DNA from: Flavobacterium sp. Root901
Lineage (GTDB): Bacteria; Bacteroidota; Bacteroidia; Flavobacteriales; Flavobacteriaceae
Assembly: GCF_001429765.1 (NCBI RefSeq)
Contig: NZ_LMJB01000005.1
Span: 64,549-128,548, forward strand
DNA: 64,000 nt
Direction: 5' to 3'
Positions 7,779 to 15,222 of the stretch are shown here, piece by piece; position 1 is the stretch's first letter, and each line of letters opens with the position of its first letter. The notes beneath the pieces were generated by a model. It made no database searches, was not told where the DNA came from, and saw only the letters and a list, made by a program, of their open reading frames with translations. The translations under genes and the position numbers were made by a program.

Positions 7779-7800
7779 TTTTATGATTTTAATCATAAAA
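7779..7800 (+). promoter_or_regulatory. Fnr-like operator palindrome
   Basis: A perfect inverted repeat: TTTTATGATT, two T, AATCATAAAA. Its core TGAT-N4-ATCA is the spacing of Fnr sites. The centre (7789.5) falls about 41.5 bases upstream of the start site expected from the -7 box at 7820-7827, the standard class II activator position. Confidence 0.65.
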
Positions 7801-7819
7801 TGGAGCTGTAAAGCGGATG

Positions 7820-7827
7820 TACCTTTG
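7820..7827 (+). promoter_or_regulatory. Bacteroidota-type promoter (-7 box) for the globin operon
   Basis: TACCTTTG matches TAnnTTTG and lies 21 bases before the first gene of the pair. The operator palindrome occupies the -33 region, so the promoter probably needs an activator. Confidence 0.6.
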
Positions 7828-7848
7828 TGATATAAAAATCTGAATATC

Positions 7849-8136
7849 ATGACACTATATCAAACAACATTCGACATTTTCAATAGAAATTATATGGGTT
7901 CTGCAGCAATGGCTGTAATTGGACAAAGCTGTTTAGGAGGCGCTGCAGCAATGTACGTTTTGGCAAACGGAACTTCATTGCTTCAAATGGTACAGCTGGC
8001 AGTGATTGTTTTGGCCTGTATCTTTGTAAACACTTCCATTTTGGCACAAATGAAACACAAAGTAGTTTTCAACCTTTTGATTCTAAGTTCAATTTTAAGT
8101 GTAGTATTTATTCTTGTAAACACATTATTATTGTGA
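7849..8136 (+). CDS. Small three-helix membrane protein of unknown function
   Basis: A 95-residue protein with three predicted membrane helices (about 17-40, 44-66, 72-95) and no recognised domain. It has one Cys in helix 1 and one in helix 2. It overlaps the truncated haemoglobin gene by four bases (GTGA), so the two are very probably co-translated, and both lie behind an Fnr-like operator. A role with the globin in NO or oxygen handling is inference; I do not recognise the family. Confidence 0.75.
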   Translation: MTLYQTTFDIFNRNYMGSAAMAVIGQSCLGGAAAMYVLANGTSLLQMVQLAVIVLACIFVNTSILAQMKHKVVFNLLILSSILSVVFILVNTLLL

Positions 8137-8531
8137 AAAAACAAATAGAAAACAGAACTGATCTCTCTTTTCTGGTCCATCAATTCTATGATAAAATAAG
8201 AGCCGATAAGGAAATCGGCTTTTATTTTAATACGATGATTCATGATTGGGACGCACATCTTGAAAAGTTGACTGATTTTTGGGAAACTAATTTGTTTGCC
8301 GTTAAAAAATACAAGGGAAATCCGCATGCAGTTCATAACGAAGTTGATGAACATTTTGGAAGCAAGATTACTGCAAATGAATTCGGAATTTGGTTAAATT
8401 ATTGGTTTCAAACTCTCGAAGAGCATTTTGAAGGAGAAAATGTGGAAACACTAAAAAGACGTGCCAGAAAAATGAGTACCTTTTTATTTATGAGCATGTT
8501 TGAACATCGAAAAAAAGAAAGTGAAGTTTAA
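8133..8531 (+). CDS. Group III truncated haemoglobin
   Basis: A 132-residue globin of the short 2-on-2 type. FLVHQFYDKIRADKEIGFYF is the B/C helix region with a Tyr at the usual B10 place (Tyr19), LEKLTDFWETNLF is the E helix region, and NPHAVHNEV supplies a proximal His candidate (His68). WLNYWFQTLEEHFEGE is the G helix. Group III globins are linked to microaerobic life and NO or peroxide chemistry. The start is a GTG overlapping the previous gene's TGA, so expression depends on translational coupling. Confidence 0.88.
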   Translation: MKKQIENRTDLSFLVHQFYDKIRADKEIGFYFNTMIHDWDAHLEKLTDFWETNLFAVKKYKGNPHAVHNEVDEHFGSKITANEFGIWLNYWFQTLEEHFEGENVETLKRRARKMSTFLFMSMFEHRKKESEV

Positions 8532-8532
8532 A

Positions 8533-8613
8533 TCATTTCGAAAAACGAGAAATCACACTTTTATGTTGATAGATTAAGGAATTTCTTGTGCGATTTCTCG
8601 TTCCTCGAAATGA
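8533..8613. repeat. Long inverted repeat between convergent genes
   Basis: Arms of about 25 bases (TCATTTCGA...CGAGAAATC and its complement GATTTCTCG...TCGAAATGA) flank a 30-base loop, with about three mismatches. It lies between the globin and the convergent transferase gene. It resembles the dispersed palindromic repeats common in flavobacterial intergenic DNA and may also work as a bidirectional terminator. Confidence 0.7.
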
Positions 8614-8630
8614 CAAAACAGTGTCTTAAT

Positions 8631-9281
8631 CTATTTCTCAAAAGCATAAACTAATGTAAACTGCCCCTCAAAATTATCTGATTTAATTTCCTGATAATGA
8701 ACCTCAAAATCTTTTATCAAATCATCAAAATGAAGACTTGCGTGCGTTTGATTTTCTCTTAAAGAAAAGTCATCTACATTAATATGATCTTTAAAACTAA
8801 TACCTTTTTCATTTCTGATTTTAAAGATCGCTTCTTTCGCACCCCAGATAACGGTAAGTTTTTTTATATATTCTTCTGTAAGTAACGGATCTAAATAATC
8901 ACATTCATAATCCGTAAACTTATCTGCAATTTTTTGAATCTTATCACGCTGTAGTTCCATATCGATTCCTACTGTTTCATGACTTATAATTATAGCCGCA
9001 AAATGATACGAATGGGTTATTGAAATATAATTATGACAATCAAAATACGGTTTCCCAAATTCGTCATAATGCAGATCTTTATCTGTAAACCCCATTTCCT
9101 GAATCAGCATTCGTACACTCAAAAAAGCACGCTGATGCATTTGAGACTTCATTCCATCCAATCTCTTTTGTGTTTTTTCTTTCAACACAACTTTGCTCAA
9201 TAACTCCTCAAAAGATTCAGTTATTTCCCAAATTAAAATTTTAGTTGTTTCATTAAATTGTATGGTCTGAAATAAAGGCAT
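8631..9281 (-). CDS. 4'-phosphopantetheinyl transferase superfamily protein
   Basis: A 216-residue protein with the Sfp-type motifs in order: HYDEFGKPYF, then ISITHSYHFAAIIIS, VGIDMEL (metal-binding Asp) and WGAKEAIFK (the WxxKEA motif). It transfers phosphopantetheine from CoA to acyl- or peptidyl-carrier proteins. The length is typical for the monomeric Sfp type rather than the short AcpS type. It stands alone, convergent with the globin gene, so its carrier-protein partner is elsewhere; no biosynthetic cluster is present here. Confidence 0.9.
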   Translation of the reverse strand: MPLFQTIQFNETTKILIWEITESFEELLSKVVLKEKTQKRLDGMKSQMHQRAFLSVRMLIQEMGFTDKDLHYDEFGKPYFDCHNYISITHSYHFAAIIISHETVGIDMELQRDKIQKIADKFTDYECDYLDPLLTEEYIKKLTVIWGAKEAIFKIRNEKGISFKDHINVDDFSLRENQTHASLHFDDLIKDFEVHYQEIKSDNFEGQFTLVYAFEK

Positions 9282-9523
9282 TTCTTTTAATTATAAATTA
9301 TGAGTTGCGAATTATGAATTTTCTGCCGGATTTTATGCAATATCCTTTTTGGATACCTTTATTAAATAAATTTATATTACTTATATAGTAAACCAATAAA
9401 ATATTTATCTAAGATACAAAAGATTAAGCTATTAAAGATTTCACAAATCGTACAGAAATTAGTTAATTATAAACTTATTGCATAAATTTGCAAAAAAATT
9501 ACAATTCTACAAATATAATATAA
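9282..9523. other. AT-rich divergent intergenic region before ahcY
   Basis: About 240 bases with a small stem (ATATCC/GGATA near 9340) and the ahcY promoter. No coding sequence or recognised RNA element was seen. Confidence 0.5.
9483..9490 (+). promoter_or_regulatory. Bacteroidota-type promoter (-7 box) for ahcY
   Basis: TAAATTTG matches TAnnTTTG, 33 bases before the ahcY start. Confidence 0.55.
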
Positions 9524-10840
9524 ATGAGTACTACAACTACGCCATATGTGGCTTTCAAAGTAAAAGATATTTCTCTGGCTGCCTGGGGAAGAAAAGAAAT
9601 TGAATTGGCTGAGGCTGAAATGCCAGGTTTAATGGCGCTTCGTGCTGAATACAAAGATGAACAGCCTCTTAAAGGTGCTCGTATTGCCGGATGTCTTCAC
9701 ATGACAATCCAGACTGCAGTTTTAATCGAAACTTTAATTGCTCTTGGTGCAGAAGTTACCTGGTCTTCTTGTAACATTTTCTCAACTCAGGATCAGGCTG
9801 CTGCTGCAATTGCTGCTGCCGGAATCCAGGTTTATGCATGGAAAGGTCTTGACGAAGAGTCATTTGACTGGTGTATTGAGCAGACTTTATTTTTTGGTGA
9901 AGACAGAAAACCATTGAACATGATCCTTGATGATGGTGGAGATTTAACTAACATGGTTATTGACCGTTTTCCAGAATTAGTTCCTGGAATCAAAGGTCTT
10001 TCTGAAGAAACTACAACTGGTGTTCACAGACTTTACGAAAGAGTAAAAGCGGGAACTCTTCCAATGCCTGCAATCAACATTAACGATTCTGTTACTAAAT
10101 CTAAATTTGATAACAAATACGGATGTAAAGAATCTGCTGTAGATGCGATTCGTCGTGCAACTGACTTAATGTTGGCTGGAAAAAGAGTAATTGTTTGCGG
10201 ATACGGTGACGTAGGAAAAGGAACTGCAGCTTCTTTCAGAGGTGCAGGTTCTATCGTAACAGTTACTGAAATCGATCCAATTTGTGCTTTACAAGCTGCA
10301 ATGGACGGTTACGAAGTTAAAAAATTAGATACTGTTATTGCAAATGCTGATATCATCATTACAACTACAGGAAATAAAGATATCGTTGTTGGAAGCCACT
10401 TCGAAAAAATGAAAGACAAAACTGTTGTTTGTAACATCGGACACTTTGATAACGAGATCGACATGGCTTGGTTAAACAAAAACCACGGTGCTTCTAAAAT
10501 CGAAATCAAACCTCAGGTTGACAAATATACTATCGCTGGAAAAGATATCATTATCTTAGCAGAAGGTCGTTTAGTAAACCTTGGTTGTGCTACAGGTCAC
10601 CCAAGTTTCGTAATGAGTAACTCATTTACAAACCAGACTTTAGCTCAAATCGAATTATGGAACAACAGCGCTGCTTACAAAAACGAAGTTTATATGTTAC
10701 CAAAACATTTAGATGAAAAAGTTGCTGCTTTACACTTAGCTAAGTTAGGTGTTGAACTGGAAACTTTACGTGAAGATCAGGCTGCTTACATTGGTGTTGA
10801 AGTTCAAGGTCCATTTAAACCGGAATACTACAGATACTAA
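9524..10840 (+). CDS. ahcY: Adenosylhomocysteinase
   Basis: A 438-residue S-adenosylhomocysteine hydrolase that splits SAH into adenosine and homocysteine, relieving product inhibition of methyltransferases. Landmarks are [16 protein letters not shown], the catalytic-region [26 protein letters not shown], the NAD-binding [11 protein letters not shown] (about 224-234), [25 protein letters not shown] and the C-terminal YRY that reaches the neighbouring subunit. The length is standard for bacterial enzymes. It is monocistronic: own promoter and a strong terminator. Codon choice is richer in preferred codons than in neighbours, as expected for a highly expressed gene. Confidence 0.98.
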   Translation: MSTTTTPYVAFKVKDISLAAWGRKEIELAEAEMPGLMALRAEYKDEQPLKGARIAGCLHMTIQTAVLIETLIALGAEVTWSSCNIFSTQDQAAAAIAAAGIQVYAWKGLDEESFDWCIEQTLFFGEDRKPLNMILDDGGDLTNMVIDRFPELVPGIKGLSEETTTGVHRLYERVKAGTLPMPAININDSVTKSKFDNKYGCKESAVDAIRRATDLMLAGKRVIVCGYGDVGKGTAASFRGAGSIVTVTEIDPICALQAAMDGYEVKKLDTVIANADIIITTTGNKDIVVGSHFEKMKDKTVVCNIGHFDNEIDMAWLNKNHGASKIEIKPQVDKYTIAGKDIIILAEGRLVNLGCATGHPSFVMSNSFTNQTLAQIELWNNSAAYKNEVYMLPKHLDEKVAALHLAKLGVELETLREDQAAYIGVEVQGPFKPEYYRY

Positions 10841-10891
10841 GAAATTTTAGATTGAAGATTTCTGATTTTAGATTTCTTTAAATTATATCTG

Positions 10892-10930
10892 AACCCGACA
10901 GGTTTTTAAAACCTGTCGGGTTTTGTTTTT
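10892..10930 (+). terminator. Rho-independent terminator of ahcY
   Basis: AACCCGACAGGTTTT pairs with AAAACCTGTCGGGTT around a single T, followed by a T-rich run. Confidence 0.85.
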
Positions 10931-10983
10931 TATTAAGAACTAAAATTTAATCCTAATTACCAATCGTTTTTAAAATATAAATA

Positions 10984-10991
10984 TACTTTTG
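10984..10991 (+). promoter_or_regulatory. Bacteroidota-type promoter (-7 box)
   Basis: TACTTTTG matches TAnnTTTG, 32 bases before the coiled-coil protein gene at 11024. Confidence 0.5.
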
Positions 10992-11023
10992 GCACACCAA
11001 AACAAATCTTTAAAAACCGATTA

Positions 11024-11596
11024 ATGAAAACACGTTTTATTCTATTACCATTATTACTAGTTCCAATTTTTGTTTCTGCACAATTTAGCAATATGCAATC
11101 GCAGGCAAGAAGCATGCATACACAGATGAATATACAAAATCAGAAATGGGCAAATGAGCGAGCAATTGCAAATCAACAATCGTGGATGAAAAATATGATG
11201 TTTCAACAAGTTTCTCATATCGAAGCTGCTGAACATAACCTTGCTAAAGAAGAAAAAAACATACAAAAATTAGAGAAAAAAGCCGAGAAACTGGAAGCTG
11301 ATCTAAAAATGAAACAAGACCAACTGGCAAATCTTAAAAGCAATTCAAATAATGACACCAACATTTCAAAGGAAATCGAAAAATCTGAAGAAAAAGTAAA
11401 CAAGTCTAAAGAAAAATTACGTAAAAGCAAAGCCAAAATCGAATATCATTCAAAAAAGATTGAAGGCTTAAAGAAATATGTAGAAAAACTCAAAACCGAA
11501 AAAGAAGAACTACAGAAAAAACAAGAAGAAGAGAAAAAATTAAAAGAAGAAGAGAAAGCTAAGAAAGAAAAGGAAAAGCAAGAAAAAGAAAAATAA
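11024..11596 (+). CDS. Exported coiled-coil protein, function unknown
   Basis: A 190-residue protein with a cleavable signal peptide (MKTRFILLPLLLVPIFVSAQ). The mature part begins with a Gln/Met/Asn-rich segment, then from about residue 65 to the end a long Lys/Glu heptad-rich coiled coil. There is no lipobox and no membrane anchor, so it should be periplasmic. Own promoter and terminator make it monocistronic. No family recognised. The tail is lysine- and glutamate-rich low-complexity sequence, so database hits there would be unreliable. Confidence 0.75.
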   Translation: MKTRFILLPLLLVPIFVSAQFSNMQSQARSMHTQMNIQNQKWANERAIANQQSWMKNMMFQQVSHIEAAEHNLAKEEKNIQKLEKKAEKLEADLKMKQDQLANLKSNSNNDTNISKEIEKSEEKVNKSKEKLRKSKAKIEYHSKKIEGLKKYVEKLKTEKEELQKKQEEEKKLKEEEKAKKEKEKQEKEK

Positions 11597-11620
11597 TTCT
11601 TCTTCAAAAAAATAAAAAAA

Positions 11621-11660
11621 ACCTTATAAATCATATCTTTGATTTATAAGGTTTTTTCTT
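11621..11660 (+). terminator. Rho-independent terminator
   Basis: ACCTTATAAATCA pairs with TGATTTATAAGGT, loop TATCTT, followed by a T-rich run. It ends the coiled-coil gene transcript. Confidence 0.8.
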
Positions 11661-11675
11661 TTACTAAGTATAAAT

Positions 11676-12014
11676 ATGGTATCTCAAAACATAACAAAAA
11701 CTGCCTTCGCTTTAAACAATGTATTAATTGAAAATATTACTACAATGAATTTCGAGAATTTAAGTAATGATTTCGGAATCAGTTTGGCTATTTTTGAAGA
11801 AATCAAAGAAGAATTATTCGAATATTTTAGTACTGAAGATTTTCCAAAGCTAAAAATTGTTGAAACTCATTTCAGCATTTTTAAATACGATTCATCCGAA
11901 GATTTTGGCATTGAAGCAAAACTTTTCACTGCAGATAATAAAGAAACCGAATTAACTTTACATACCGAATTCTGCAATAATAGCTTACGATTCAAGTTAA
12001 TTGAAGTAATGTAG
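11676..12014 (+). CDS. Hypothetical protein, 112 residues
   Basis: A small soluble acidic protein with no signal peptide or membrane segment. Alternating hydrophobic and charged residues suggest a compact alpha/beta fold. I do not recognise a family. It starts 16 bases after a terminator and is followed 32 bases later by another small gene in the same direction, so it may head a short operon (11676-13420). ATG at 11745 (MNFENLSND) is an alternative start. Confidence 0.65.
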   Translation: MVSQNITKTAFALNNVLIENITTMNFENLSNDFGISLAIFEEIKEELFEYFSTEDFPKLKIVETHFSIFKYDSSEDFGIEAKLFTADNKETELTLHTEFCNNSLRFKLIEVM

Positions 12015-12046
12015 AATTATCTTTAAAATTAAAAAACCAATAATAA

Positions 12047-12331
12047 ATGATCGAGACAATTATATGTGATTTACATGGCTCAAAAGAAATGTCTTTTACT
12101 TGTATTCATATCGCAACAGCAATAGACTCAAAAGCTCAGGTTGGATTTTTCTATTCAGAGACAGAAGAAGATCTTCCGCAGATTGCATGGTGTAATTCTT
12201 GTGAACAATATCTTCTGGATAATGGCGAAGAATGGACTGATGCATTTCAAACTCTGGCCGACTTTAAAATGCTTTGCTCCGATTGTTTCGAAGAAGCAAG
12301 AAATAATGAATTAGAGGCTCATCTCAGATAA
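12047..12331 (+). CDS. Small cysteine-rich protein, probable zinc binding
   Basis: A 94-residue cytoplasmic protein with paired cysteine motifs: ICDLHG and TCIHIA in the N-terminal part, then WCNSC (CxxC) and LCSDC (CxxC) further on. The arrangement suggests one or two structural zinc sites. No further domain was recognised. It lies 10 bases before the next gene and so is probably co-transcribed with it. Function unknown. Confidence 0.7.
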   Translation: MIETIICDLHGSKEMSFTCIHIATAIDSKAQVGFFYSETEEDLPQIAWCNSCEQYLLDNGEEWTDAFQTLADFKMLCSDCFEEARNNELEAHLR

Positions 12332-12340
12332 AACATTCTC

Positions 12341-13420
12341 ATGAAAAAGATTATTATTCTTTTTACATTCGTCATTCTAAATTGCTCTGTATTTGCACAA
12401 AGCAGCGATATCTGGACTTCTTTTCCAAATACAGACACTACACTTATTGGTTTTAAAGACAAAAACGGAACCATTAAAATAGAACCTAAATTTACAGGTT
12501 TTACAATTGCTCGTAAATTTGAAAATATAATCGCTGTTTCTGAAGAAGAAAATGGGAAATGGAAAAGTTATTATTTAACTAAAAACGGAAAAATAATAGG
12601 AAGAGACAGCTTATACAGTTTTGACAATAGTCCAGATTGCGAAAACGAAGGTTTTATAAGGTTCCATGATCCTAAGACCGATAAGATGGGAGTTTTTAAT
12701 TCAGAAGGAAAAATTATAATTCCAGCCCATTACAGTGCTTTGACAAAAGTTTGCAACGGTCTGATTATCGCATTAAAGGACGCAAAAAAAGAAATCGATG
12801 GCGAACATTTTTTCTGGAGTGGCGGAAAAGAATTTCTGATAGACATTAATAATAAAGTTGTAGTAGAAAATTTTCCATTAACTACTGAATTAAATTTTTA
12901 TTCTTTAGAAAAATCCAAAGAACCAAGTAAAGATCAAACAAGAGATAATTTTCTTGGTGTTGACGGACAATATTATTCATTCATTAATTATGACAAAGAA
13001 TTTAAACATTGGCTAAAAAATACTTTACTTAAAGATATATCTAAGGCTAATTTAGAAAAACATTTTTTTGATAAAATTACCTATCGGAAAGAACCAAATG
13101 GCTGGATAAACGAATCTAAAACTAAATTCATAGAACAGAATTACACGCTTTTAAAACTAAAATTACAGCAGTTAAATTCCTCTAAAACAGATTATTTTGT
13201 TTCATCTGATGGTCTTAATCAGTTTATTTATGAATCCAGCGAATATAATATATACTTCAACAATTGCAACGAATCGAAAGACTGGCAATATCCGGTTAAA
13301 AATGTGGTCATTAATCCAAAAAACAAAACTGATTTTGGGCAAGATCATTTTGAGTTTCTCAGAACTGAAAATGGTTATAAACTGATTAGTGTTTCGCTTA
13401 AAAAAGAAGAACTTAAATAA
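12341..13420 (+). CDS. Exported WG-repeat-like protein
   Basis: A 359-residue protein with a signal peptide (MKKIIILFTFVILNCSVFAQ). Residues about 30-170 contain segments of the form GFKDKNGTIKIEPKF and GVFNSEGKIIIPAHYSAL, typical of WG/KWG repeats (short beta-hairpin units). The C-terminal half (about 190-359) has no recognised domain. Probably periplasmic or surface-associated. Role unknown. It ends in a long palindrome that serves as terminator. Confidence 0.7.
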   Translation: MKKIIILFTFVILNCSVFAQSSDIWTSFPNTDTTLIGFKDKNGTIKIEPKFTGFTIARKFENIIAVSEEENGKWKSYYLTKNGKIIGRDSLYSFDNSPDCENEGFIRFHDPKTDKMGVFNSEGKIIIPAHYSALTKVCNGLIIALKDAKKEIDGEHFFWSGGKEFLIDINNKVVVENFPLTTELNFYSLEKSKEPSKDQTRDNFLGVDGQYYSFINYDKEFKHWLKNTLLKDISKANLEKHFFDKITYRKEPNGWINESKTKFIEQNYTLLKLKLQQLNSSKTDYFVSSDGLNQFIYESSEYNIYFNNCNESKDWQYPVKNVVINPKNKTDFGQDHFEFLRTENGYKLISVSLKKEELK

Positions 13421-13472
13421 TTTGGTTTCAGGTTTTGTTTCAACTTGAAACCTAAAACCTGAAACCAAAAAA
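13421..13472 (+). terminator. Long palindrome, probable terminator
   Basis: TTTGGTTTCAGG...TGTTTCA pairs with TGAAACC...CCTGAAACCAAA: arms of about 22-24 bases around a 3-base loop, with one 2-base bulge. It lies directly after the WG-repeat gene. Confidence 0.65.
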
Positions 13473-13477
13473 ACTTC

Positions 13478-13494
13478 CGCAAGTTTCGGATTTT
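13478..13494 (+). promoter_or_regulatory. Candidate Ada-type box, copy 1
   Basis: CGCAAGTTTCGGATTTT occurs here and again at 14400-14416, identical over 17 bases. In both places exactly 19 bases separate it from the -7 box of the next gene, which centres it about 42 bases upstream of the expected transcription start. The CGCAAG part resembles the GCGCAAG of the E. coli ada promoter (from memory). It is the best candidate operator for the AraC-Ogt protein encoded next to it. Confidence 0.7.
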
Positions 13495-13513
13495 ATAACC
13501 GTAAAACCTGACC

Positions 13514-13521
13514 GATATTTG
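13514..13521 (+). promoter_or_regulatory. Promoter (-7 box) of the AraC-Ogt gene
   Basis: GATATTTG differs from TAnnTTTG at one base. It is followed by TATTATAA, matching the CATTATAA after the paralogous box at 14436-14443. It sets transcription start at about 13528, so translation must begin at 13537 or later. Confidence 0.55.
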
Positions 13522-13536
13522 TATTATAAAAATGGA

Positions 13537-14391
13537 ATGAAAATGAACACACAGGAAACCATCAATTATAATCGTATCGCCGAGGCTATAGATTATATCA
13601 AAGCTAATTTTAAAGAGCAGCCTAATCTTGATGAGGTTGCAGAAAAAGTACATTTGAGTCCGTTTCACTTTCAGCGGCTTTTTAGTGAATGGGCGGGCAC
13701 GAGTCCGAAAAAATTTTTGCAATATACCAGTCTTGAACACGCTAAGAAATTACTCAAAGAAAATCAGGCAAGTATTTCTGAAACGGCTTTTGAAACCGGA
13801 CTTTCCGGAACCAGCCGTCTCCACGATTTATTTGTAAATATCGAAGGCATGACGCCGGCAGAATATAAAAACGGCGGAAAAAATCTTTTTATCAATTACA
13901 GTTTTGCTGAAAGTCCGTTTGGGAATATTGTTGTCGCTTCGACTCAAAAAGGCGTTTGTTTTATGGCTTTCGCCGAAGATGAAACAACCGGATTTATGGC
14001 GCTGAAAGATAAATTCCCAAATGCACAATTTTCTAAAAAACTGGATTTACCACAACAAAATGCTTTGTTTATTTTCCAAAATGACTGGAGTAAATTATCG
14101 GAAATAAAACTTCATTTAAAAGGAACCGATTTTCAGCTGAAAGTTTGGGAAACGTTGTTAAAAATCCCAATGGGACAGCTTTCTACTTACGGTTCGATTG
14201 CGCATCAAATTCAGAAACCAAATGCTTCCCGTGCAGTTGGAACTGCGATTGGAAGTAATCCTGTTGCTTTTTTAATTCCGTGCCATCGCGTCATTCAGTC
14301 TTCCGGGATATTTGGCGGTTATATGTGGGGAAACACCCGAAAAACGGCTATTATTGGCTGGGAAGGAGCACAGATAAATTCCGAAATTTAA
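13537..14391 (+). CDS. Ada-like protein: AraC-type DNA-binding domain plus O6-methylguanine-DNA methyltransferase
   Basis: A 284-residue protein. Residues about 10-105 are an AraC-type double helix-turn-helix (HFQRLFSEWAGTSPKKFLQY and the second helix pair ending in MTPAEYK). Residues about 125-280 are an Ogt/MGMT domain with the active-site PCHRV (Cys249) and GTAIGSNP upstream. It repairs O6-methylguanine by irreversible methyl transfer to Cys249 and should bind DNA to regulate. The N-terminal Ada zinc domain that senses methylphosphotriesters in E. coli Ada is missing; a stand-alone protein of that type is encoded at 16065-16310. The open frame extends to a TTG at 13519, but that lies inside the promoter; ATG 13537 or 13543 is the real start. 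Confidence 0.9.
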   Translation: MKMNTQETINYNRIAEAIDYIKANFKEQPNLDEVAEKVHLSPFHFQRLFSEWAGTSPKKFLQYTSLEHAKKLLKENQASISETAFETGLSGTSRLHDLFVNIEGMTPAEYKNGGKNLFINYSFAESPFGNIVVASTQKGVCFMAFAEDETTGFMALKDKFPNAQFSKKLDLPQQNALFIFQNDWSKLSEIKLHLKGTDFQLKVWETLLKIPMGQLSTYGSIAHQIQKPNASRAVGTAIGSNPVAFLIPCHRVIQSSGIFGGYMWGNTRKTAIIGWEGAQINSEI

Positions 14392-14399
14392 GTCAAGAG

Positions 14400-14416
14400 C
14401 GCAAGTTTCGGATTTT
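14400..14416 (+). promoter_or_regulatory. Candidate Ada-type box, copy 2
   Basis: The second exact copy of CGCAAGTTTCGGATTTT, starting 8 bases after the stop codon of the AraC-Ogt gene and 19 bases before the -7 box of the SDR gene. Here it is preceded by AAGAG, giving AAGAGCGCAAG, even closer to the E. coli Ada box as I recall it. Confidence 0.7.
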
Positions 14417-14435
14417 TTCACTTCTCCATTTTCAA

Positions 14436-14443
14436 AATCTTTG
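14436..14443 (+). promoter_or_regulatory. Promoter (-7 box) of the SDR gene
   Basis: AATCTTTG, one mismatch to TAnnTTTG, with the same distance to the 17-bp box as in the AraC-Ogt promoter and the same ATTATAA downstream. Confidence 0.5.
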
Positions 14444-14466
14444 CATTATAATGAAACAATATAAAA

Positions 14467-15222
14467 ATGCAAAAATTTAAAAACAAAATCGTATTTATTA
14501 CAGGAGGCACAAACGGAATGGGTTTTGCAACGGCACAGGAATTTATCAATAACGGAGCAAGAGCAATCATAACCGGGCGCAGTGAAAAAACAGTCAATAA
14601 GGCCTTAGAAGATTTAGGAGAAAAGGCAATTGGAATTGTCTCAAATGCCGGACAATTATCTGATGTTTTAGATTTACAAAATCAAATAAAAAAACATACT
14701 GATAAAATTGATGTTCTATTTGTAAATGCAGGATATGGCAAGTTCAACTCCATTGAAAATGTAACTTTTGAAGAATTTGATGAGGTATTTAATATGCTTG
14801 TTAAAGGAACTTTTTTTACTGTCCAGCAGATTTTACCATTACTGTCAGAGGGAAGTTCGATTATATTGAATACCACTTTTCTAACTGAAGTTGGTCATGC
14901 CAATATGTCGATTTATACGGCTGCAAAAGCTGCTGTACAATCTTTTATCAAAACGTTTGCTGCCGAATGCACTTCTAAAAACATTCGTGTAAACGGTATT
15001 AGTCCGGGATATATAAAAACAAATATTTTTAATAATACCGGTATGAGCTCAGAACAAATAGAAAGCACAATTGATGCTGTAACACCAACACTTCCTTTTA
15101 AACGTTTTGGGGAACCTTCAGAAATTGCTAAAACAGTACTTTTTCTGGCTTCCGATGATGCTTCTTACATCCATGGCATCGAAATTACTGTTGATGGCGG
15201 ATTATCAAAAACGAAATCATGA
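14467..15222 (+). CDS. Short-chain dehydrogenase/reductase (SDR)
   Basis: A 251-residue classical SDR: cofactor-binding GGTNGMG (residues 12-18), VSNAG and LFVNAGYG segments, catalytic YTAAK (about 154-158, after the strand with LNTTFLT) and PG near SPGYIKTN, ending in ITVDGGLSKT. The TGR segment after strand 2 suggests NADP(H). The substrate is not known. Its ATGA overlap with the next gene shows co-translation with the oxygenase, and the candidate Ada box upstream suggests induction by alkylation damage, perhaps to reduce aldehydes or carbonyls released in repair (inference). Confidence 0.85.
   Translation: MQKFKNKIVFITGGTNGMGFATAQEFINNGARAIITGRSEKTVNKALEDLGEKAIGIVSNAGQLSDVLDLQNQIKKHTDKIDVLFVNAGYGKFNSIENVTFEEFDEVFNMLVKGTFFTVQQILPLLSEGSSIILNTTFLTEVGHANMSIYTAAKAAVQSFIKTFAAECTSKNIRVNGISPGYIKTNIFNNTGMSSEQIESTIDAVTPTLPFKRFGEPSEIAKTVLFLASDDASYIHGIEITVDGGLSKTKS

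Noticed and set aside
9300..9523. Possible SAH or SAM riboswitch before ahcY
   Set aside because: No conserved riboswitch motifs could be read; only AT-rich sequence, a tiny stem and a promoter.
11057..11634. Three minus-strand frames rich in Phe and Ser
   Set aside because: Antisense of the Lys/Glu-rich coiled-coil gene; the composition is explained by the complementary strand.
14451..14480. Tiny frame beginning at ATG 14451 before the SDR gene
   Set aside because: Nine codons only, in the SDR leader; no evidence that it is a leader peptide.
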